DNA of 64,000 nucleotides from Marinoscillum sp964351625 (lineage in GTDB: Bacteria; Bacteroidota; Bacteroidia; Cytophagales; Cyclobacteriaceae), in contig CAYGOV010000001.1 in NCBI GenBank assembly GCA_964351625.1, positions 1 to 64,000 on the forward strand, given 5' to 3'. The notes below the pieces were generated by a model that was not told where the DNA came from, did not search any database, and saw nothing but the letters and a program-made list of their open reading frames with translations. A program made the translations under genes and the position numbers. Shown here piece by piece: positions 42,985-51,161 of this stretch. The stretch's first letter is position 1, and each line of letters starts with the position of its first letter.

Positions 42985-43729
42985 GATAAAGAAAATATTG
43001 TTCATTTCTGTCATCGCACTTGTGATGTTCGTGATTATTGGTTTTGCCAGTGTTAAGAATTCATCGAAGCAAGTGAACGCTGTGGAGGTGGTTATTCTTG
43101 ATCAGAATGGTGACTTTTTCACAGACAAGCTAGAGGTGCTCAATCTGCTTAATGCTGAGAATACAGATTATGTTTTGGGCCTGAGTTTGGATCAACTCGA
43201 TCTGAAAACGCTTGAAGAACGCGTGGAAAAAAATCCATTTATTAAGGACGCTCAAATCTATCGTGATATCAAAGGGAATCTAATTGTAAGTGTACGCCAA
43301 GCCCAACCAATAGCCCGCATTATCAATAGAAAAGGTCCAGATCAATATATAGATGCTGAAGGTGATTTTTTACCGGTCAATTCCAGACACACAGCACGCG
43401 TACCATTGATAGAGATGGAAAGATCATTTAGCTGGGAAACCAATATTAACGAGACGGAATATGGCACTAAGGTTTTTGACCTAGTCAACTATATCCGAGA
43501 AGATAAATTTTGGGATGCACAAATCGCAGGATTGGTGATTGCCAAAAATGGTGAATTGACGCTGATGCCTCAAGTCACAAAACAGGAAATCAAGTTTGGA
43601 ATGCCAGAGGATTTTGAAATCAAATTCAAGAAACTCAAAGTGTTCTATAAGGAGATATTACCAAATAAAGGATGGAATACTTACAACACGGTAAACCTGA
43701 AATTTAAAGATCAAATTGTTTGTGAATGA
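42974..43729 (+). CDS. ftsQ: Cell division protein FtsQ/DivIB
   Basis: A 251-residue bitopic protein with a short cytosolic tail, a membrane helix (about 8-27) and a periplasmic region (a POTRA-like domain at about 35-110, then the beta domain). The start is a TTG at 42974 (TTG AAG GTT GAG), inside the end of murC; no ATG is available before the membrane helix. Sequence conservation with FtsQ is low, as usual, and position between murC and ftsA supports the call. Confidence 0.9.
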   Translation: MKVEIKKILFISVIALVMFVIIGFASVKNSSKQVNAVEVVILDQNGDFFTDKLEVLNLLNAENTDYVLGLSLDQLDLKTLEERVEKNPFIKDAQIYRDIKGNLIVSVRQAQPIARIINRKGPDQYIDAEGDFLPVNSRHTARVPLIEMERSFSWETNINETEYGTKVFDLVNYIREDKFWDAQIAGLVIAKNGELTLMPQVTKQEIKFGMPEDFEIKFKKLKVFYKEILPNKGWNTYNTVNLKFKDQIVCE

Positions 43730-43845
43730 AATTGCTGACTATCAATAATGCTCAACCCACCTCTTACTCCTTCGGTCATGTGCAGGTTAAAGAGAGATTG
43801 ACAACAGGATTTGGTAGAATGCTTAATACTATAACTGCTTATTAA
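43726..43845 (+). CDS. 39-codon frame filling the ftsQ-ftsA gap
   Basis: The ATG at 43726 overlaps the ftsQ stop (ATGA), and the TAA at 43843-43845 lies one base before the ftsA ATG at 43847. The product would be 39 residues, basic and polar, without a membrane helix (begins MKLLTINNAQPTSYSFGHVQ). Such exact coupling on both sides suggests a translated linker cistron, but a frame this short can also be open by chance. No known family. Confidence 0.4.
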   Translation: MKLLTINNAQPTSYSFGHVQVKERLTTGFGRMLNTITAY

Positions 43846-43846
43846 A

Positions 43847-45142
43847 ATGGACGACAAAATTATTGTAGGACTCGACATTGGGACTACCAAGATCTGCGTA
43901 ATCGTAGGGCGAAAAAATGAATATGGAAAGCTGGAAGTGCTCGGAATGGGTAAGGCCGTTTCTGATGGTGTGATACGTGGTATTGTTACCAATATTGACA
44001 AGACTGTCAACGCCATCGAAAAGGCTGTTACTGAAGCCAGTGAACAAGCTGGTATTAACATAGGAGTGGTGAATGTGGGCATCGCCGGCCAGCATATCAA
44101 GAGTGCAGTACATCACGGATCAATCACGAGAGACAGTGACGATGAGATCACCGTGGAAGATGTAAACCGACTGAGCAACGATATGTATCGCATCGTAATT
44201 CCACCAGGGAGTGAGATCATACACGTGATGCCACAAGACTATATCATCGACTATGAAGATGGTATCAAAGATCCTGTTGGTATGTCTGGAGTGAAAATGG
44301 AAGCTGACTTCCATATCATCACTGCACAAACCAATGCGATTAATAATATTAACAAATGTGTGCGCAGAGCAGGCTTAGAAATAGAAAACCTAATACTTGA
44401 GCCTCTTGCTTCTAGTTTGGCTGTGCTAAGCGATGAGGAAAAAGAAGCAGGTGTCTGTCTGGTAGACATAGGTGGTGGCACTACAGATATTGCTGTATTC
44501 TATGACAATATCATTCGTCACACGGCTGTAATTCCATTTGGTGGAAACATCATCACATCTGATATTAAGCAGGGATGTATGGTGATGGAGCATCAGGCAG
44601 AATTGCTGAAGACCAAATTTGGAAGAGCCATTTCTGAGGAGGCCAATCCAAATGAGATCGTTTCGATACCTGGTTTGAGAAATAGACCTCCAAAGGAGAT
44701 CTCATTGAAAAACCTCGCGAATGTGATAGAGGCTAGAATGGAAGAGATCATCGAGATGGTGCACACAGAAATTATCACTTCAGGCTTTCATAAGAAACTT
44801 GCAGCAGGTATCGTGGTGACTGGTGGTGGTTCTCAGCTGACCAATTTGCAGCAGTTGTTTGAGTATATGACTGGTCTAGATACACGTATTGGATTTCCTA
44901 ATGAGCACCTTGGCAAGAGCAAGCTAGATGCAATGAAGAGCCCTATGTATGCTACTTCAGTAGGACTTGTGCTTTCTGGTTTCAGGGCATTAGATATCCG
45001 TGAGGATCGCTACAATCTACAAGCTGTTAAAGGCAAAGTAGATAAGTCTAAGACAAAGCAAGGAGCAAAGTTTTTCCAGAATATTCTAGAAAAAACAAAG
45101 GGTCTTTTGATCGATGATATCGATGATGATAAAGACTATTAA
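43847..45142 (+). CDS. ftsA: Cell division protein FtsA
   Basis: A 431-residue actin-like ATPase that tethers FtsZ to the membrane. Phosphate-1 motif VGLDIGTTKICVIVG, SHS2-type 1C domain, phosphate-2 VDIGGGTTDIAVF, and adenosine motif IVVTGGGSQL. The C-terminus has a basic amphipathic helix (GAKFFQNILEKTKGLLID) for membrane binding, then an acidic tail DDIDDDKDY. ftsZ follows after 41 bp. Confidence 0.97.
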   Translation: MDDKIIVGLDIGTTKICVIVGRKNEYGKLEVLGMGKAVSDGVIRGIVTNIDKTVNAIEKAVTEASEQAGINIGVVNVGIAGQHIKSAVHHGSITRDSDDEITVEDVNRLSNDMYRIVIPPGSEIIHVMPQDYIIDYEDGIKDPVGMSGVKMEADFHIITAQTNAINNINKCVRRAGLEIENLILEPLASSLAVLSDEEKEAGVCLVDIGGGTTDIAVFYDNIIRHTAVIPFGGNIITSDIKQGCMVMEHQAELLKTKFGRAISEEANPNEIVSIPGLRNRPPKEISLKNLANVIEARMEEIIEMVHTEIITSGFHKKLAAGIVVTGGGSQLTNLQQLFEYMTGLDTRIGFPNEHLGKSKLDAMKSPMYATSVGLVLSGFRALDIREDRYNLQAVKGKVDKSKTKQGAKFFQNILEKTKGLLIDDIDDDKDY

Positions 45143-45183
45143 TTACTAAAAAGAACTTTTGAACACATAAAAAACCAAACGTC

Positions 45184-46791
45184 ATGGCAGATAATATGTA
45201 TCAATTTGATTTACCCACACATCACAAGTCGATCATCAAGGTGATAGGTGTTGGTGGAGGTGGCAGCAATGCTGTTAATCATATGTATAACCTCGGCATC
45301 AAGGATGTTGAGTTTGTAGTTTGCAACACGGATATTCAGGCGCTAGAAAGTAGCCCTGTTCCTAATAAGTTGCAACTTGGAGTGAACCTTACTGAAGGGT
45401 TAGGTGCTGGTGCAAATCCTGAAAAAGGAAGAAATGCGGCAATCGAGTCTAAAGCAGAGATTAAAGAAATGCTATCGCAAAATACCCGAATGGTATTCAT
45501 CACAGCTGGTATGGGTGGTGGTACGGGTACAGGGGCCGCGCCAATCATTGCTCAGATAGCTAAAGAAATGGATATCCTCACTGTGGGTATCGTTACTGCG
45601 CCTTTCATGTTTGAAGGACGCAAGAAGATACAAGCGGCGAATGATGGTATTAATGAACTTAAAGCCAATTGTGACACTGTACTAGTCATCCTGAATGATA
45701 AACTGCGTGAGATTTTTGGGAATCTTCCTATTAGGGAAGCTTTTGGGCAAGCTGATAATGTCTTGACTACAGCTGCCAAAGGTATCGCTGAGATCATCAC
45801 AGTTCCTGGCTATGTGAACGTCGATTTTGAGGATGTAAAAACGGTCATGAAAAATGCTGGTGCGGCTGTAATGGGTTCTGCCCAGACATTTGGTGAAAAC
45901 CGTGCACGACGTGCTGCAGAAGAGGCTTTGAATTCACCGCTATTGAACAATCAAAATGTGACTGGTGCTGACAAGATCTTATTGTCGATCATGTCGGGTG
46001 AAGAAGCAGAGCTTCAAATGGATGAGTTAGCTGATATCACGGACTATATGCAAGAGTTTGCTGGTGATGATGCTGATGTGATTTTCGGTCATGGTATCGA
46101 TCCAGACTTAGGTGAAAATATCCGAGTTACAGTTATTGCTACTGGGTTTGGTGGTGTTCAGGAGATTCAGCCGATTCCTAAGAAAAGGGAGGTGCCCACT
46201 CGTGTTGAAGAACCAGTAAGGCGCGTAGTTGACCTAGAGTCCAACAAGCAAATTGATCTTTTCAAATCGAAATCCAAAGAAGAATTTTTCAAAGAGGAAG
46301 AAGAGGAAGAAGCTGAGAAGGAGGATTTCTATCGGTTTGATTTTCTAAAACAAGAAATCAGAGATGAGGTGGAGAAGGAAGATGCAATGGACGATAACGA
46401 TTTTGAATTTGATCTTGGAGGCAACTATGACATCATAGACGAAGAAGAGGATGAGGACGAGGATGTGTTCTATGAGCAAGCTAAAGAGCCTAAAAGGGAA
46501 CAAGCTGATTTATTCTCGTTTGAGAATTTGACTTCTGGTCAGGCTGCTTCTAAAAAGGTTGAGCTAATGGAGCAACGTAGAAGGCGTGAAGAACTATTGG
46601 AGGGAACTGCAAAGGGTGACCTTTCTACGCAGAACTTCAAAGAGAAGTTTGAGGTGCCAGCATATGAACGGAAAAATGTGACTTTCCAACAAGTACCACA
46701 TAGCTCTGAGCGAAATATCTCAAAGTTTAACTTGACCGAAGACAACCAAATCTTAGGTAACAATAGGTTTTTACATGATAATGTGGATTAA
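45184..46791 (+). CDS. ftsZ: Cell division protein FtsZ with long acidic linker
   Basis: A 535-residue tubulin-like GTPase that forms the Z ring. Tubulin signature GGGTGTGAAP and T7 loop NVDFEDVKTVM are intact. After the GTPase core (to about 320) comes a linker of about 160 residues with a very acidic part (about 360-435, runs such as EEEEEEAEKED and DEEEDEDED). The tail has the FtsA-binding type C-terminal region ending LHDNVD. The length is greater than the E. coli protein because of the linker. Confidence 0.97.
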   Translation: MADNMYQFDLPTHHKSIIKVIGVGGGGSNAVNHMYNLGIKDVEFVVCNTDIQALESSPVPNKLQLGVNLTEGLGAGANPEKGRNAAIESKAEIKEMLSQNTRMVFITAGMGGGTGTGAAPIIAQIAKEMDILTVGIVTAPFMFEGRKKIQAANDGINELKANCDTVLVILNDKLREIFGNLPIREAFGQADNVLTTAAKGIAEIITVPGYVNVDFEDVKTVMKNAGAAVMGSAQTFGENRARRAAEEALNSPLLNNQNVTGADKILLSIMSGEEAELQMDELADITDYMQEFAGDDADVIFGHGIDPDLGENIRVTVIATGFGGVQEIQPIPKKREVPTRVEEPVRRVVDLESNKQIDLFKSKSKEEFFKEEEEEEAEKEDFYRFDFLKQEIRDEVEKEDAMDDNDFEFDLGGNYDIIDEEEDEDEDVFYEQAKEPKREQADLFSFENLTSGQAASKKVELMEQRRRREELLEGTAKGDLSTQNFKEKFEVPAYERKNVTFQQVPHSSERNISKFNLTEDNQILGNNRFLHDNVD

Positions 46792-46850
46792 TCTGAGGGG
46801 ATGCAGTTTTAATCGATTTTGAAGAATAGGCAGTTTTCTGCACATGACGG

Positions 46851-46882
46851 AGGTCGCCTGATGATTCGGGCGGCCTTATTTT
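46851..46882 (+). terminator. Terminator of the dcw operon
   Basis: AGGTCGCC (46851-46858) pairs with GGCGGCCT (46869-46876), with one G-T pair, followed by TATTTTC. It lies 60 bp after the ftsZ stop. Confidence 0.7.
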
Positions 46883-46969
46883 CACAAAACATGACGAATA
46901 CAGCTAAAAAAATTCCAATTGAACACGCATTTTATTAAACTTGAAGCAATTACCCAATTTCTATAGACT

Positions 46970-47266
46970 ATGAAGAATCCTTTCGCCGGTATCATCAAGA
47001 TGTTTCAGCCGAGATATGCTGTTGTAGTGAATATGTATCACGTTTTTCCTGGTAGACCTGTACAAAAGCACGAGCACCGTGAAGACTTTGATCGTGGTGA
47101 GATAGATAAGGCTTCTATATTTTATCAGAAAGTAATCAAAAAACATACTCAGCTAGGGTTTCCTAATACTGAGATTCAGTTGATCAAAGGAAAGAAGACG
47201 GTGGTTCAAACAAGAAATTACGGACCAGTAGATATGGTTAAAGGGATGAATGTTCAAAGTGCATAA
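46970..47266 (+). CDS. Small conserved-looking basic protein of unknown function
   Basis: A 98-residue soluble protein (begins MKNPFAGIIKMFQPRYAVV) with no signal or membrane segment and no family I recognise. The codon use is gene-like, and the gene ends just before a strong 26-bp inverted-repeat terminator. It follows the dcw operon after about 180 bp and its terminator, so it probably has its own promoter. Confidence 0.75.
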   Translation: MKNPFAGIIKMFQPRYAVVVNMYHVFPGRPVQKHEHREDFDRGEIDKASIFYQKVIKKHTQLGFPNTEIQLIKGKKTVVQTRNYGPVDMVKGMNVQSA

Positions 47267-47278
47267 ATCTAGTTACCT

Positions 47279-47334
47279 TGTCAAAAACATATAAAAAAAG
47301 CTCCTGAAGGAGCTTTTTTTATATGTTTTTGACA
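47279..47334. terminator. Strong bidirectional terminator (26-bp stem)
   Basis: TGTCAAAAACATATAAAAAA at 47279 begins a 26-base arm (47279-47304) that is exactly complementary to 47309-47334, with loop TGAA. The GC core GCTCC/GGAGC is flanked by A7 and T7 tracts, so it works in both directions between two convergent genes. Confidence 0.95.
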
Positions 47335-47350
47335 CTAGATCATTGGATAC

Positions 47351-47848
47351 TCAATGGGTGTTAGTGCCGTGCATTTCTTTTTCATGTTCTGCAAACCATG
47401 CTGGTTCTGGGAGTTCATTGTCAAAGATATAAGTAACGATTGCTCGTATTTGTTCTTCTTTTAATGCCGTCATAGGCATCAATCCGAAGCGCCTAACAGG
47501 ACCTTTCATCAGGCTCGCTTCTTCATTTGGTTTAATCACGAATGCAGTCATCAGTTCTATAAAATTTGTGCGTTCTGGGCTTTCTCTGAGATATCGCTGT
47601 TTGATGCCAGCGAGCGGAGGTGCCAGAATTTCTTCATGAGAGTTAGTCTGAGGATTATGACAGGTATAGCATGTGTTTGAAAGTAGACTTAAGGCTTCTG
47701 AAGGATTACTCAATTCCTCTTCATTCACCTCTTCTTTTTCAATTGTCAGAGAGACTTTTTCCGTTGGAGTACTGGTAGTACACCCTAAGCTTGTGGTAAT
47801 GCCTGCTACGATTAATCCTCGAGAGAGGTACTTTGAATATATTTTCAT
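47351..47848 (-). CDS. Cytochrome c-like lipoprotein
   Basis: A 165-residue protein from the ATG at 47848, which has a good AGGA sequence before it; a TTG at 47863 is less likely. The lipobox TTSLGC would be lipidated. One heme c motif, CYTCH, and a probable distal ligand in LMPMTALKEEQIRAIVTYIF mark a class I cytochrome c domain. It is the second gene after a DUF2202 lipoprotein gene (11 bp gap), so both are probably exported together and linked to electron transfer. Confidence 0.85.
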   Translation of the reverse strand: MKIYSKYLSRGLIVAGITTSLGCTTSTPTEKVSLTIEKEEVNEEELSNPSEALSLLSNTCYTCHNPQTNSHEEILAPPLAGIKQRYLRESPERTNFIELMTAFVIKPNEEASLMKGPVRRFGLMPMTALKEEQIRAIVTYIFDNELPEPAWFAEHEKEMHGTNTH

Positions 47849-47859
47849 ATGTTTCTTCC

Positions 47860-48498
47860 TCAATTACCTGTTTTTTCAATTATTTCATCGTACAATTCTT
47901 GAGTCATATACTGAGGCGTATAGCTCACTCCGTTTGATAGTAGATTTTTCACGAACGATCTAAGGTGATTTTCGGAACCTTTCTCGAGGCTCTCGAATAC
48001 TACTTTAATTGCCACTTGTTCGATATTAGTTTCCATCTCTCTACGGAGATCCAAAATATCTATTTCTTCAATCGCAGCACCTACTTTGAAGGCTTCCACT
48101 AGACTGTTTGATCCGATTTTTATTAAGTCATTGTATAGATTTTGGAGTTCTTCATTTACAAAATACCCAGGTATATCTGCCGTGGCAGGATCATCTATTT
48201 CATAGCTATTAAGGAGTGCTAGTACAGCATCCATATGGGTCTGTTCGCTTGAGGAAATATTGTCGAAAGCTTTTGATGCCCATTTCATATAAAGATAGTC
48301 GTATGTGTCTCTAGCCAGCTTCTCTTCCTCTCTCATCAGGAGCAAGGCTGTTGTTTCAGCGTCGGTAAGTACTGCTGCTGGAGTATCTTCCTTCGTGTCA
48401 ATTTCAGTTTCGCTAATAGTTATCATCTCATTGTCAGATTCACTACAAGCTGCTAAAATCAATGTTAATCCCATTAAGGTAATCAATGCAGTTTTCAT
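47860..48498 (-). CDS. DUF2202 ferritin-like lipoprotein
   Basis: A 212-residue lipoprotein (lipobox LILAACS). The mature part has the DUF2202 pattern: LLLMREEEKLARDTYDYLY, then SSSEQTHMDAVLALLNSY, DILDLRREME and the C-terminal ENHLRSFVKNLL. Glu and His positions (EE, EQTH, ENH) suggest a di-metal ferritin-like four-helix bundle. Paired with a cytochrome c-like gene and preceded by two FNR-like boxes. Confidence 0.9.
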   Translation of the reverse strand: MKTALITLMGLTLILAACSESDNEMITISETEIDTKEDTPAAVLTDAETTALLLMREEEKLARDTYDYLYMKWASKAFDNISSSEQTHMDAVLALLNSYEIDDPATADIPGYFVNEELQNLYNDLIKIGSNSLVEAFKVGAAIEEIDILDLRREMETNIEQVAIKVVFESLEKGSENHLRSFVKNLLSNGVSYTPQYMTQELYDEIIEKTGN

Positions 48499-48550
48499 AG
48501 TTTTCCTTTGTTTGTTTATTCAAATAGACGAAAAAGATTTTTGTCAATTC

Positions 48551-48564
48551 GTAACAAGTGTTAC
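48551..48564 (-). promoter_or_regulatory. FNR-geometry palindrome upstream of the DUF2202/cytochrome pair
   Basis: GTAAC-AAGT-GTTAC, a perfect 5-4-5 inverted repeat. Its centre lies about 42 bp from the transcription start that a TCTATTTG -7-like element (48521-48528, minus strand) would give, the class II activator position. A second, weaker box follows at 48590-48603. Confidence 0.5.
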
Positions 48565-48589
48565 TTAAGGAGGATTGTCATCTGCCAAT

Positions 48590-48603
48590 GTGATAAATGT
48601 TAC
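48590..48603 (-). promoter_or_regulatory. Second FNR-like box
   Basis: GTGAT-AAAT-GTTAC shares the right half GTTAC and the 5-4-5 geometry with the box at 48551-48564; centre-to-centre distance is 39 bp. Its left half is degenerate. Confidence 0.35.
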
Positions 48604-48733
48604 AAAATCTAAGAATATCAGGATCTTTTCTTGGCATTACTTATCTAAGATTTTTTTCTTTGAATTTTTGAATTCTAGCCCTAGAAAGTCTTGGCATGAA
48701 GAAAAGGTTAACTCGTGATTTATTGAAAATCAT

Positions 48734-48756
48734 AAAAACTCCTGTAAGGAGGTTTT
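48734..48756 (-). terminator. Terminator of the 48765 gene
   Basis: CTCCT (48739-48743) pairs with AGGAG (48747-48751) with flanking A/T runs that extend the stem; on the minus strand it ends in TTTTTATG, just past the stop at 48765. Confidence 0.6.
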
Positions 48757-48764
48757 CTATTCCT

Positions 48765-49739
48765 CTATTGAAGCTGATATTCAAAATGCTGCTGAAAAGA
48801 CACCTTTATTGTGTGTTTCTCCTTATCTGTAGTTTTTTCAGCATTTGAAGTGCCTGTTATGATGAAGGTGGACTGATGCGGAATATTGTCTTTTCTTTCC
48901 GGTATCCACATTCCTACTGAGTTCTTAAGGATTTGTTTTAGTTGACTATCAAAATTAGAGATGTTTTGCTTGTCTTTTTGTGTCAAAGAGACAATCTCGC
49001 CTGTCTTGCCTATTGTTAGTTCAAAAATCACGACTTCATTTTCCCATTCATTTTTATACTTCACCATTTGCATACGCTCCCGAATGTATTCGGAGAAATG
49101 AATCATACCACCAAGAAATGTGGCCTCATGATTCTTTATTGGGTGACTATTATCTTCTTCTAACGCTATTAATCTGTTTTTACTGTAGTCATATCGCTGG
49201 ATCAGATGTTCATCGATATCATAAAAATTCCATGGACCTGTTCGTAGGTCATTCAGATACAAGCCTTGCTCCTTTTTAGGAGTAAAGGTTGAATCGATAT
49301 ATTTTGCATCTACGACCCTGTATATGAATGTAGTATCCATGAATTCATCTTTACGGGTTGGCCAATATTCTGTCCAATTGCCCACCTTTTTATCTTTATT
49401 GTAAAAGCCCATCGACTTAATGGTATTGTAGGGTGGTATAGGATAATAAGTCTGCCATTGTCCTTCTTTCTGATTCAAATGATATTGGCCGGTTTTAAGA
49501 AATATAGGCGAAGCACCGAACGCGATTGTATTATTTGCTCGCTGAAAAGGATATTGGAATTTTACATAAGCGCCATGCTTCGCATTCTTTTTGCCATTGA
49601 TACCATCAAACTGTTCGTAATAATTATGCTTCTCAACTAATACTTCTTGGATGGTGACCTGACTCAAAGCGATATTAGGGGCCAAATGGATTAAGGAAAT
49701 TAACGAAATTGAGAACAGACGTTTGTGTAAATTTGACAT
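48765..49739 (-). CDS. Secreted protein with MORN-like repeats and TonB-C-like domain
   Basis: A 324-residue protein with a signal peptide (ends IALSQ). The middle has repeated G-x-W/Y-x-x-Y-P units (KHGAYVKFQYP, KEGQWQTYYP, KVGNWTEYWP), resembling MORN repeats of Bacteroidota. Residues about 225-300 look like a TonB C-terminal-like domain (VVIFELTIGKTGEIVSL, then a helix and WIPERKDNIPHQSTFIITG). Such proteins are abundant in the phylum; role unknown. Confidence 0.75.
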   Translation of the reverse strand: MSNLHKRLFSISLISLIHLAPNIALSQVTIQEVLVEKHNYYEQFDGINGKKNAKHGAYVKFQYPFQRANNTIAFGASPIFLKTGQYHLNQKEGQWQTYYPIPPYNTIKSMGFYNKDKKVGNWTEYWPTRKDEFMDTTFIYRVVDAKYIDSTFTPKKEQGLYLNDLRTGPWNFYDIDEHLIQRYDYSKNRLIALEEDNSHPIKNHEATFLGGMIHFSEYIRERMQMVKYKNEWENEVVIFELTIGKTGEIVSLTQKDKQNISNFDSQLKQILKNSVGMWIPERKDNIPHQSTFIITGTSNAEKTTDKEKHTIKVSFQQHFEYQLQ

Positions 49740-49806
49740 CTATTACAGGTGGATATTGCTTCAGGTTAACAAACGACGGTAACGATAATATTCTTGATAT
49801 ACCCAG

Positions 49807-49844
49807 AAACAACAAGACCCATCTTTGGATGGGTCTTGTTGTTT
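49807..49844 (-). terminator. 16-bp-stem hairpin after the desaturase gene
   Basis: AAACAACAAGACCCAT (49807-49822), loop CTTTGG, exact complement 49829-49844. It is a T7-tailed terminator on the plus strand and weaker-tailed on the minus strand, on which the desaturase gene ends at 49883. Confidence 0.75.
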
Positions 49845-49882
49845 TTTTAAAGTATGAATTCTGTTTCTTAACCCTACATTTT

Positions 49883-50998
49883 TTAAGCCGTAGCTAATTT
49901 CAAATCATATTTTCCAGTACCTAAGCTATGAAGTAAAGAGAAGTGACTTCTCAAAGCACTATAGAATGATTTGTGCTGGTGATAAGGGATGTTGTATTCT
50001 TGTGCCGTTTTCTTCACAATAGCTGAAAGATCTTTGTAATGAACATGGCAGATATGAGGAAACAAATGATGCTCTATTTGGAAGTTAAGGCCACCAATGA
50101 GCCATGTGAACCATCCACTGCCATTTGCGAAATTTGCAGTCGTAAGTAGTTGATGAATTGCCCAATTGTTTTCTACACTACCAGTTTCATCAGTTACATA
50201 GAACTGGGTTTCGTTGATAACATGCGCAGGTTGGAAAATAAATGCTAGTATAAGGCCGCATATGAAATGCATCAAAAGGAATCCTAGTAATGTTTGCCAC
50301 CAAGCAATACTTAAAATGAACATTGGTAGAATAAGGAAGATTCCGATATACCACACTTTATTAAAGATCAATTCTGCCATGGCAGTAGTCTTGGTAAGTC
50401 CTTGAGTTTTCAAAAGATCTTTTTCATGGTAGCGGTTAACTTGAATAATATCTTTAGCAACAAACCAATAGATCGTCATGATTCCATATAGGAATGGCGC
50501 ATATATGATTTGATACTTATAGAAAGGTTTGCGCTCCTGCGTCGGTGAAAATCTCATGATACCTTCCTTGGCTATGTCTTCATCATGACCATCTACATTA
50601 GTAAATGAATGGTGCAGTACATTATGTTGGATTTTCCAATTGGCATGATATGCGCCTAGGAAGTTGACCAAATAACCCAATGCTCCATTTACAAATCTAT
50701 TGTTTGAATAAGCGCCATGATTGGCATCATGCATGATCGAAAGACCTATGCCCGACATGCCTAATCCCATCAATACCCACATGCCAATTATAGGCCAAAC
50801 ACCAGTTACGATACCAGTCACCATAAGAATAAATGGAACGAAATAAAGGCAAACCATAAAGATGGTTTTCAGAACCATGCTCGTGTTGGCGTGACGAGAA
50901 ATTTTCTTTTCTTTAAAGTATTCGTTCACCCTCAATCTCAATTCCTTGAAGAATTCTGGGCGATCGTTTACGTTGAACTTTACAGTTGTATTATTCAT
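49883..50998 (-). CDS. Membrane fatty acid desaturase (acyl-CoA desaturase type)
   Basis: A 371-residue integral membrane di-iron enzyme introducing a double bond into fatty acyl chains. Three histidine boxes: HDANHG, HNVLHH and QIEHHLFP, the last with Gln instead of His as in front-end (delta-5/delta-6) desaturases. Four membrane helices. No N-terminal cytochrome b5 domain is present. Which position is desaturated cannot be read. Confidence 0.93.
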   Translation of the reverse strand: MNNTTVKFNVNDRPEFFKELRLRVNEYFKEKKISRHANTSMVLKTIFMVCLYFVPFILMVTGIVTGVWPIIGMWVLMGLGMSGIGLSIMHDANHGAYSNNRFVNGALGYLVNFLGAYHANWKIQHNVLHHSFTNVDGHDEDIAKEGIMRFSPTQERKPFYKYQIIYAPFLYGIMTIYWFVAKDIIQVNRYHEKDLLKTQGLTKTTAMAELIFNKVWYIGIFLILPMFILSIAWWQTLLGFLLMHFICGLILAFIFQPAHVINETQFYVTDETGSVENNWAIHQLLTTANFANGSGWFTWLIGGLNFQIEHHLFPHICHVHYKDLSAIVKKTAQEYNIPYHQHKSFYSALRSHFSLLHSLGTGKYDLKLATA

Positions 50999-51161
50999 GC
51001 AATTTTAATTTTCCACAAGATACGTCTAAAAGGCCAAAAAAGTGCTCATTTGGTGTTTATATAAATGGTTTATACCTGCGTGATTACTTTTGTGATGGAT
51101 TAAATAATTATAATATTTCTGAAGAAACTATAATAGAACAGGAATGTTTAATCGGTCATTC

